Below are positions 23,785-34,307 of a stretch of DNA of 64,000 nucleotides, piece after piece. A program made the translations under genes and the position numbers. This DNA is from Pycnopodia helianthoides (Eukaryota > Echinodermata > Asteroidea > Forcipulatida > Asteriidae), in the NCBI GenBank assembly GCA_032158295.1, contig CM063259.1, positions 265,501 through 329,500 on the forward strand, given 5' to 3'. Below the pieces are notes generated by a model, which saw nothing but the letters and a program-made list of their open reading frames with translations, was not told the DNA's origin and did not search any database. Every line of letters starts with the position of its first letter. Position 1 is the stretch's first letter.

Positions 23785-24830
23785 ACACTGAAAAGGAAAA
23801 CTTATCTGATTCATTCTCGGACGCTGTGGATTTGTTGATTTCTTGTCTGTCTGGGGCCAAGCTGAAGTTTGTGCATGGATTTGAGTGCCTGGCACTCTCT
23901 TCGAGGGGGGTCTTCGCATCAAACCTCTTGCGGGAAACCCAGGCCAGGAGCTTTCATCTGGAAAACAATGCTTAAAGCTCATTGAATGGGAATCTTGAGG
24001 AGAACTTCCAGCTGAAAGTCTAGGCATTGTTTTCTAGGCCTTTCTATGTGAAAGGATTAAAGTGTGGAAACTCATGCTGGAAACCCAATGATTAAGGAAT
24101 GGCTTTTTCTGCTAGGAATCCACTCATGGAACTTCCAGCTTGGAAACACATACTCCATATTATTAGGGTGGAACTTCCAGATAGGAATTCAATCACAGGT
24201 CTCCCTGTAAGGGAATTCATGAGTGGAATTTCTGGTTTGGACTCTTAGCAATGAAACTCCCTTCTATGCATGGAACTTGGGCTAGGAAACACATACTCTA
24301 GGTGTGGAAAATTCTTGTTGGAAAACTTCCGACTAGGAGTCCAGGCAAGGACCCCCAAAGATTTGGGAATATTGGCTCAGAATCCATGCACAGAAGTCAC
24401 CCTGAACTTCCTTTACAGTTTTCCCCCGAAAGGCATCAGGAATTGAGTATGAATAACTTGGAAGTGGCCATTCATTTTAAGCTGTACAATAGGAGGAAAT
24501 ATTCATGTACAAAATTTCATTCACTGTGGATTTCTTAAAGTAAGTCGTTGCATGTTTTTTCTTCTTTCGTAAAGGCTTGCAAGTCAACAATCAAGATTAT
24601 TTATTAAAAAAAGAATCGCTGCACTCTAGACTGGTTGTAAACCAAAATGAGAATGAAACCACATGAGTGAAACAAGACACCAGACTGAAGAGGTGTTATT
24701 TACAATTTGTACCTATCCTTGGTGACATTATTACAGCCATAATTGTTTTTTAAAATAAACACACTTGATATGTTTCATTTCATTACGGAAAATCTATTTT
24801 TATTACTTGCAGTAATAAAAATAAACTCTC
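23785..24830 (+). other. FNDC3: Probable FNDC3 3' UTR
   Basis: No further exon follows the stop. AATAAA hexamers occur at 24754, 24814 and 24820, and another at 27093, so the 3' UTR is probably at least about 1 kb. The segment 23990-24330 has loosely repeated phrases such as GGAACTTCCAG and GGAAACACATACTC. The end point is inferred from the hexamers only. Confidence 0.45.
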
Positions 24831-26131
24831 TGTACCTCTCTGGAATGGATACTAGGGCCATGATGGGCAAATTTCAAGTGAAATTTATTATACGTTTTAA
24901 ACAGTTAGTAGCATTTGGAGAGGCTTTTTATCGGGTCGTTAAATGTTTAATTTTTGTTTATTTGTTGTCTTCAGGAAATTTTTAATTTTATTATTTTTAA
25001 AAATTCCTTTGTAGCTGTAGAATGATTTATTATAAACTGTTAAAAAGGTGTGTACAACATTGGTAAGCGTGGAAATATGAGTGCTCATAGATTTCCAGAC
25101 AACTTACCTGGTCAAGATGGTCATGCTGGAAAACTTCCCCTGAATAGTTTTGCTTGAAATGCTATAGTTTTTGAGAAATTATTAAAGCGATTAGTTTTGA
25201 TCTCGCGAGTCCAACACCTGAGGTTTGAAAACAGAAATATTTTGTTTTTGTCTCACTATATTCTGGCAACTCCGATGGCCATTTGAGCTCCAAGTTTCAC
25301 AGGTTTGTCATTTCATGTTTATATTGGTTTACATAAAGTGTGGATTCTGTTCTTTGAAAGTAACTAATGTTATCCACATACATTAACAAGAGTTGTTGAC
25401 TTAACAGGCCTTGTTTCTAGACATGGCTTATAGATAGTTTCCAATAGATGCCATCTTTATGGCTAACTTGGGTTTTGGCCTTGAGTTGTGTCAAGCGTTC
25501 TAATTTGTCTAAGCACCAAGTGGTTCCCTGAACAATCATCTGATAAACTCCTGCGTGCTGTGCACAGTATATACGCAAAACACATTGTTACGCAAAACAC
25601 ATTATTGTGCGTAAACAAAAGAAGATGTAGCCATGTTCGTTAAGATGGCCGCCATTACACTGTATGACATCACATGGGAACTATCTATGGGGTGGTCTAT
25701 GAACAAAATGGTTTAAAAATGCAGTCATTCTAATAGACCTTATGCACATGACATCATTGGAGTAGGGCGCTCTCGGCTGGAGGTAAAACAAGGTTGCTTA
25801 TTGGCCCATCCTGTGTGCCGTGCATACAAAGATGTGTTTCCATGGTTTCTTCATTGTGTTACCTGGAAGAGGGTGGCGTGATGACATCTATGCATAAAGT
25901 CTATCCTAGATTTCACCAAATGTCATGAAACAAATGTTTCTTTGAAAAAAAGAAACTCAACCTGAGGGATTTCGCCTTGTTGCCCTTTACAAATCTTCCC
26001 ATAGCTATTCTCATACACCAAATGGAAGTGTCCTTATAAAATGAATGACAAAGAAAAAGTGCCCTTCCCCCATTAGGGATTATTGCCAGGTCTGTTAAGT
26101 ACGATAACAGGTGTATAGACGTATCCATTCT

Positions 26132-26300
26132 GGGCCCTATTTCATAGCTCAGCTTAAGCAGAAACAGTTTGCCAAGTACAAATGAGCAGGATACCAGGTA
26201 CACTTCGTAACATGGTGTTTTTAGCTGGTTACTTTATTCTGGTAAGCTATTTTGTGCTCAACTTCTTTTTGTTCTGAAGCAGCTCTGTGGAATTGGCCCC
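26132..26300. mobile_element. MITE, GGGCCCAATTTCAT family
   Basis: The left end GGGCCCTATTTCATAGCTCA faces the right end AGCAGCTCTGTGGAATTGGCCCC, an inverted pair, with the usual GCTTAAGCA-type subterminal sequence. Confidence 0.7.
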
Positions 26301-27112
26301 AGACCCACCCACCAACTGTCTGCCAGCATGGGTAGTGCATATGTTACATTCATCTTGCACTGCCCTGACACAACACAGCAATCCAATTGGCTTTGTTTTA
26401 ATGTGTCAGACTTCTGTCATACTTCAGGGCTCATGCTCTCGACTATGATTGGTCAATGTATTTAAGGGGCGGAACTGAATGGATCAATCCATTCAAAATA
26501 ATGTTTTGTTAATGATGTTTTCCTATTTGTAGTCAGAGTGTATAGTTATCACTTAGCACAAATGTTATGTAAAAGCACTGCCAGTTGATTTCATTAAGAG
26601 TCACAAGTTAAAGATTTACGAGTAATTCTTGTTGTTACATTGTTAATTTATTGTACTATTGAAATTTTTGTTTTTATAAAGGAGAACAGAAATGTCCTTG
26701 TGAAGGTTATGCTCTTACCTAGTAACACACAATCTGATCTGCGATGCCATGTGGGGTCATTAGTTGTCAGAAACCTTTCTTACAAAGCTTTACTCTTCAC
26801 CAACTTTTTTGAGACTTTTTATTTATTTGTTTAGAGGTTTTTTTCTGTTTCGAGCAGAAATCAAAGAAGCTGCGTGAATGGTTACTTAGTATTCTTATTG
26901 TAATATTTATTGTGGAGATCCTTTAATTGACATCTGTTTGTGTTGTTTAATCACTCCTTTTTTTCCTGTGTTTGACAAATCCTTGGAGATGAATCCTTCA
27001 ATTTAAGATAAAGTTAATGTAACCTGAGAGAGTTATTTTTCATAATATGTTATGTCATTATTTTTTTAAATTATGTGTAGAAACAAAATTGTAATAAACT
27101 GAAACATACCCA

Positions 27113-27284
27113 GGGCCCAATTTCGTAGAGCTGCTTTTGAAGCCTCACAAACACAATTGTGCTTAGCAGAACCAGTCAAAGATATGTTTGTGATATGATA
27201 TTTTTGTTGGTATTCCTACTCTGGTTAGCAAAATGTGTTTGCGCTTAGCTACTTTTGGATGCAGCTCTATGAATTTAACCCTGC
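27113..27284. mobile_element. MITE, GGGCCCAATTTCAT family
   Basis: The left end GGGCCCAATTTCGTAGAGCT faces the right end GCAGCTCTATGAATTTAACC. Internal blocks (GTGCTTAGCA, CTCTGGTTAGCAAAA) are shared with other copies. Confidence 0.7.
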
Positions 27285-30200
27285 TATTAATTGGCCTTAT
27301 TTGTTTGTAAGGTAAAATCAAACTCACAACAGATTCAACAAGCTGTTTTTGTTTTGGTTTGTTTTAAGTTGTTGTTGTTGTTAATGCTTTGGTTTTATGG
27401 GGAGGGGGTTGGGTTGGTTGTAATCTTTCATCGTACTAAAGCAAACAAAAACATATATATATATACACAATAAATGCATCCATGGTAAGTGGCTTAATCA
27501 ATGAAGAAAGTAAAGGGAGGAATCGACTACAAATTTAACATTGTCTGTATTGTACATAAATAAAAACTTGATATAACATTAGCAGGAGTACAGTTGATTG
27601 TCGACTTTAAACATATATTTACCTTAAAAATCTGGACGTCAAATCCAGGATTATATTTTTTTGAAAAAGAGTATTACGTTCCATCTGTATGTGCTAGTAT
27701 TATATTTGAATGAAAAAATAAAAACAAGAAAAACTGTTGAGAAAAAAAAATAGATGGAAAAAAAGTTTAAATGAAGCAGAGGTACATGTAGTTTAAGAGG
27801 GCGCCTGCTCTTAAATTGATTAATTAATGAAATTGAATAATTAGCTGCCATTGTGTATAATGTAATAGGACAGCTAAAATATGACACAGTTATTATTATA
27901 CTTACTCTATCTATGTTATATAGTACTTTGTTGTATGTCTAGCGAAGATGTGTTTTCACACATTCAGTTTTGTGGTGTGATATTAGAAAGTATGTATTCT
28001 ATTCTTAAATTTATTTTTAATTCTTAAGCCATAACTTGGAAGAAACCTGAATCACACTCATGGTATAACTGGGAAGAAGAGTTACGACACCCCCTTATTG
28101 TGTAATGGAATATTCCAATGAACATTCAAAAAGATACTGTCAACCAAAATTGTACGGGTGAGAAAGTTTTTTTACAGTCATCCAAAATGCCCCTTCTCCA
28201 GCTTGAACCCAAAAGAATCCATTGAAAATTTGAATTGAACCTGGTTTGGGCAAGTCTGATTGATCCAATTGTGCACCCAATAACTCTGCTGTCTTTGCAT
28301 ATTGGCTAGGCAGTCTAAACCCAAGGTGTTGGTTCAACATAGATTAAAGGACTTACAAAGGTTTTAAAGGCAGCTGTGTGCCAGAATGGATTTTTACAAA
28401 AGGGCTTTATTATTGAGTGAAAGTATCCATATTTGTATCCATATTTGTTTGCCACTTTTGATAGCCACTTTGGTGGCCACATTTGTTAGCCATCTTTGGG
28501 GCCACATTTTGCAGTCACTTTTAGTTGTCATCAAAAGTATTTCATGGCTTTTAAGAAACAGCAACCACCTTATGTGCTGCGTTGATTTTGCAGGATTGTT
28601 ATAACATTCTAAATGGGGCTCATCAGTCAGGTTCATTATTCATTCATTTGTTCATCAGCTTCTCTGCATACAATATTAACATTCCCGCATGTTCTTTCCA
28701 CTTCTTTTTTCAATTTTTAAAGTAATATTGTGGCAGCGTTTAATTGTTAGTTTTGTAGCATAGACAGATGACTTGTAGGTGGCTTTACTTTCCAATTTTG
28801 GAAGATAGCATAGGACCAAAATGTCCCTAGTTTCTCAGTCTGCTTTCTCTCTCTCTCCAGTATTCCTATATTAACAGTCGTGTTCTCATTTCTAAAGTTT
28901 TCTTTTTTGTTGTTTCGTTTAACATGATATGTAAACTCCTGTAAGGTAAACGGTCATTAAATTTTATTTTATCTACTTGCTGAAACATTTACGAAAAATA
29001 TATATGTTTTAATTCATATTGTTAAATGTTTTAGAGAACATCCTTTAATGGATTTGAATTTATTGAAACTTAAATGTATGTGTAACAGAATTCAGTTTTT
29101 TGTTAAAGCTCAACTTGCTGACTCTTCACAAATGCCTCAAGGTTTCATTACCTTAAAACTTTACCCCTCCTAAAAAATAAAAAACAAAAAAGAGGAGGCA
29201 CATTCGGATCTTTACAGACATATTTAAGATCATTTTAACAAGTCTGAGAAATCTTGAAATTGAGTCGCAGAAATCTGGAGCATGAAAAGGAATTCCTGAT
29301 TTTAGATATCGGCCAATGAAGTAAGAACATACAGTTCAATTCATTGGTTTGGATTGATTCCAGAACATTTTGTCTCAAATGTTCTCCTGTGATTTCTCTA
29401 AGTTTGGAAACAGTAACGTAATGTCGCACTCAAATCTCAAAATGACAGTTGTATTCTTTAGCCGGGGAAAAATGTCAAAATGCAGTACTTCCATTTCTTT
29501 AGCCCTTTTTTTCTTACCATAGTCGAGAGATGGTACAACATCTTGATTTTAATTTGACGCCTTGCATATGATGTGATAGCTTCAACAGTGCCCTCCTTTA
29601 TGTCAAAGAAAGACACACTCTTTAAAGTACCATCTCTTAGATATGAGACAATGGCTATTAGCTAGTTCAAATCATCTCTTAAAACTCCTGTCATTTTCCG
29701 AACACACTGAGTTACCTCTACCATTATGCACTTGAGCATATCCAAGAGTACAGGCTTGGAGATATTAAAACCAAGAGCATTAATTGGTGGCAGCAGTGGG
29801 ATACAGCTGCAGTGGGGGATACAAAGTCTGTAAAGCTTTAATTCATTCATAGAATTAATGTGCTACTGAAGTTTAATTTTCTTTCAGAATAACTTTGATT
29901 TAAAAGGTGGTCAGTCTAAAAAACAGTAGACCTTTTTCAGGCGGTAAGCCATCTTATTTTTCTCACAGTCAAACCATTGACCCAAACTGGGTGTTTGTAT
30001 CATAGTCGGGCTCCTTATTTTGATAATCTGAAACTGTATTCATTTTAGCCATTACATACAGGAAACATGACAAAGATTTTGGCAAGCTTCAAGATGATCA
30101 ATAGTCATTCTACCTCTAAAACAACCTCAAGAATCGGCCTCCATGCTAGGTATTCTGTATTTTGTGAAGTCTGGTCCCCAGACTTTTTGGAAGTTGTAGA

Positions 30201-31423
30201 TAGCTGTTGTGTGTAGGACCAAACAGTCTAAACAGTTTTGCTGTATTTTCTGAACAGAAAATAATATTTTCTGGCATAAATAATTATGTTTCAGTGACGA
30301 CTTCTCCCATTATGGTAGAAGATCTTAAGAAGTTGTGTAAGAACAACTTTTAATATTAAAATTGATATTTAAGTATATGTTGAATTGTAGAAATGATTTT
30401 AGGGGACTTTGTGCCTGCCTGCTGGTTAAAAAAAGTTTAATTCTTGTGCGAAATTGTAATGAAATGGAATGAATTCAGTAATTCATAATATTTTTGTGCA
30501 GCCCATAGAAGCAACATTTAATATAATTATATAATATATTAATACTAAATATATATTAAGACATTACAAGCTGCTGCAAGATGTGTTGGACTTGGGGAAC
30601 TCCTATTCCCAATATTTATGTGTGCACAATCACATAGGAATTACTGTATCCACATAACTATCTCTCATACTTTTATTCTTTTGGGAGGGGGGGGGGTCGA
30701 TCAACTGGAATCAAAAACTCTTTCTTTCTTCTTGAGATGTAGAAACTTCCATCTTTGGAAGAATTCCATGAAGCCTGTTTTATTAGAAACCAATAATAAA
30801 TACTAAATGAAGCCAAATATCTGTACTACTACCAAAAATATTTTTCACCAAAGTTTAACAGGCGTTCATGTGTATCAACAACCAAACAAAAAAACACATC
30901 GCCCCAGGGAAAACGAATCCAAATTTAGATTCCTGTAGCCACACAAAGTGTACAAAAAATAAAAGAATTTATGCAGCACTTGAGGTGTTCTGTGGACGAC
31001 TATCCTTATGTTATGCTTGGTATTTTGTAATATATACAATACCTGTGTACCTGTAAGTAAAGAAAAAGTGTTCAAATGACACCTTGCAGCTTCATAATAA
31101 AAAAAATGCCTCGCTTGACCTTATGAAAATTTAACTCATCAGCTGTGTTGACTCTGTATGTTATTTAAAACTTAAAATTGTATTTGTTTTGATGACGTGA
31201 CCTTTTACATCAACTTTTTTTGTAACAAAAGAGATCCTGATCAGTTGCTACTGTCAGAAAAACGCTACTGTTAGTGACTTGAGACAAGAAAATGACAATG
31301 AAAATGACCTGATCCTTGAGACTTACTTGAGATGTGGTTCACCCCAAGTTCATTCCCAACTGGTCACAATTCCCAGTCCGTCCAACCCTCAGCCAAGTCC
31401 CCATTCAAAATCTGCCCCAGGTC

Positions 31424-31760
31424 TAGCCAGCCTCCAAGTTATTTATGCGATCAGCCAATGATGGGAGTTTGGTCAAATCAAGAGCTTCTGTGTAATGGTA
31501 TTTCTGTCCAAGCATTATTTTGACTGCTCTCTTCTGGATAAATTCTATTTTCTTAGATTGGGATTGAGTAATTGAAGTATGCCAAACTGGCGAGGCATAT
31601 TCTAAAACGGGTCTGAAATAGGATTTGTAGACAGTAACCATATCTTGGATGGGAACCGCTGATCTTCTCAAATTGCAAAGAGTATACAAGCGACGAGAGG
31701 CTTTGGAAACAATTTCAGAGATATGTAAATTCCATTTAAGATCACTTTGAATAATAACAG
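31424..31760 (-). mobile_element. LINE reverse-transcriptase C-terminal fragment
   Basis: The minus strand encodes SDLKWNLHISEIVSKASRRL, then YKSYFRPVLEYASPVWHTS and IEFIQKRAVKIMLG, the typical region after the reverse-transcriptase catalytic core in Jockey/CR1-like non-LTR retrotransposons. Only about 110 residues remain; catalytic motifs and endonuclease are missing, so it is a dead 3' fragment. Confidence 0.85.
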
Positions 31761-32789
31761 TAAAAACAGCAACAGAAGATCAGAAAACAGTTCAAAAACA
31801 GGCCCAGTAGGTTCCACAACTAACAACAATGTCAGTGATATAAAAATTGTAGAAGAAATCTTATGAAGAGCCACAAAACTTAGAAGAATAACAGGAGCTC
31901 AGTCTTGGGGCAACCTACAACTTTAAAATGAAGAGAGGTCAAACGATGTGGAGACATGAAGATAGGGTGTGTTCAAATTGGTGGCTATGGCTATGGCTAC
32001 GGCTACATTATTGCCGCATCATCATGCATTGAAGGATAGGATGACCTTAGCTATAGCCCAAACAGCTTAGTGCTTGCGGCACTAACAGGGTCAATGATTA
32101 GTCCTTTTGACCTCTGCGTGAGGGCGCCCCACAGCAGCGATATCATGTACTTAAGGTCTATATAAGGCAGACAACAAGATACATAAGCTTTATTGGTTGT
32201 TATTTGTACGAGGCAAACAAAATAAACTTTTACCACAACCTTAGTTTTTGTGGAGATTATTGTTTAAAAAAATTAAACAAATACCCTTACTGGAGATGTT
32301 TGTTTCAAACAAACATACAGTTTATTTTTTACATAACTTTTACAGATAAATCAGTGTAGTTCATGAACAGCATTGTACATTTAAATAAGCTGTTAGTGTT
32401 AGTAATTTTTTTCTCAAACCTTCATCACTGAGTCTCATGCAAGTTTAAGTGAGAAAAGGTCATGTTTTAATAGTCACAAGTACTTTGTGACTGTAAAATA
32501 AAAGTTTTTTAATTGTCAAATTGACACCAACTACACGATTTATATGATCTTCGAGCTGCCGCATGGCTGGACGGACTGCATGTGATGGGACGTGCTGCGC
32601 TGTTAAGAGTAAATATTATTATTAATAATAACATTAGTTTGTGTCTTTGACAGTTGACTTCGAATCGAAGCTGTGCCTCTACATGTGATTTGAAAGGTAT
32701 TTTTGTCCAACATTTGTATACAATATCAAGAGTTTATTTTATAATTGAACTGTGGTCAAGGAACCTACCACCATAATTTTACTGCGTCT

Positions 32790-32885
32790 ATTGCATGGAG
32801 CATGGAGGAAGGATCCTCCATGCATGGAGCATAGAGAAAGGGTAATTTCTCTATGCATGGAGGTACTCCATCCATGCCATGGTCG
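32790..32885. repeat. Compound hairpin sequence
   Basis: Nested inverted repeats: CATGGAGGAAGGATCCTCCATG is nearly self-complementary, and GCATAGAGAAA faces TTTCTCTATGC across GGGTAA. The motif GCATGGAG recurs in both orientations. It could form a cruciform or structured RNA; no function is known. Confidence 0.7.
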
Positions 32886-33381
32886 ATGCCTACCTCCATT
32901 GTCTAACCATTATTGAGGAATAAGGTCTAACATCTGACATTGTCTGATATTTGTTGAAACACAATATTGGTAAAATAGAAAGATTTCACACCATTTATTT
33001 CAGCAATTTGAATGTGCAAATAACCCTGGTTCTTAGGCCTAAAAATATTTTGTTAGATTGCCCTTTCACCCAATTTTTTTCTTGGGTCGGTCGGTCTATT
33101 TTTTATATATATATATTTTTTTTTAGATGTCAACTCAAAGAATGCCCAAAACACACTGCATAAATGTTTCAGAGTGAAGTAGATATGTTTGCATTTTGAA
33201 ATAAAAACTTTACTAAATAAAACAGTTGCACCTTGCATAGCAACGAACGACAAGACATATGAGTCGGTCGCCATTTTGCAAGGTACATGTGCATGTACAT
33301 GCAGCTGTCACATGTTCTCTAGTGCATGCTCACGTGTAAACAATCCACTCGCTTTTTCGTATTGGATCTGAAGTCACAATC

Positions 33382-33391
33382 TGCGCATGCG
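33382..33391. promoter_or_regulatory. NRF1-like site TGCGCATGCG
   Basis: It matches the palindromic NRF1 consensus and lies about 0.95 kb upstream of the TRIM-like coding start, in a locally CpG-richer stretch (GTGCACGTCGCGCG just after). Promoter function is inferred. Confidence 0.35.
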
Positions 33392-34012
33392 TTAGTGACT
33401 AAAACAAAAGTGCACGTCGCGCGATCAAGATAGCCCCCTATTTTTTATAGTCGTATTTCATTAAGTGTTCGTGCAATACAAGCACGAACACCTCATTGAA
33501 CAATTGGACCTTGGTATCAAGACGACACAAAATTCTATTTCGTTCGGTTGAACTGGGTGAATTAGAACGAAATGCAGTTCTCAATTATGGTAGCTATCAC
33601 TCCGCCATGAGTGGAGGGATACCGGAGCAGGTGAGAAGGGAGTATATATGACCGGTACAAACTGGCATGCAGGAGCCATCTGCACACCAACGGGTAGCCC
33701 ACCTTGTTGGGCTGTCATGGCTCTCTATTAACATCGGTCATATAACACTCACCATTACAGCCCACCATCTGTACGCACCTTAAAATCGAGAAAGTGTTTG
33801 ACCAACACCTCATCAGATTTTGATTGCAAATTTCTCCCATTTCTAAACATCCCATTACCTCATACTATTCAAACCTACTCATATTATTCCTTATATTTCC
33901 AGTATTATTATGATACATGACAGGGCTTACCAAATGATTCCTTTGTCCAGATATGATGATTTGAAAATGGCACAAAAAAACGTGTAAAAAATTTACATTC
34001 AAGTACGTTGTG

Positions 34013-34112
34013 ACTCGGGGGCCGCCATCTTAACTAGGATTCTCTGCCTGCTGATCGTGAGAAGTCGGGGCACCCAGCTGATCTGGCCGTGCGTGGCGGC
34101 CGTGTGCGGCAA
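34013..34112 (+). promoter_or_regulatory. Candidate TRIM promoter and untranslated first exon
   Basis: GCCGCCATCTT at 34021 matches the YY1 consensus often found at transcription starts. The GC-rich stretch that follows ends at GGCAA/GTAATG, a possible donor, and an acceptor ATTCCAG occurs at 34307 just before the coding start. This would give a short noncoding first exon. Nothing here proves transcription. Confidence 0.3.
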
Positions 34113-34307
34113 GTAATGTATATGTAAGCATAAATATTCATGAAATCAAAATTCTGAAGTGAAAAAAGGGGAAACCACAAAAAAAAAAAAAAAAACGCGA
34201 CCGAGATTTTGCTACTTTTACGGTCGGTCGGGAAAGGGCAATCCCACAAAAAAATTAAGGCCTTATTATTGCAACAATTTTAAACATTACAACACTATCT
34301 ATTCCAG

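Larger units (their letters stand above)
24831..33300. other. Intergenic region without recognised genes
   Basis: This is AT-rich DNA between FNDC3 and the TRIM-like gene. It holds two MITE copies, a LINE reverse-transcriptase fragment and foldback sequences, listed separately. Short open frames here show no domain and no splice support. A small unrecognised gene cannot be excluded. Confidence 0.5.
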
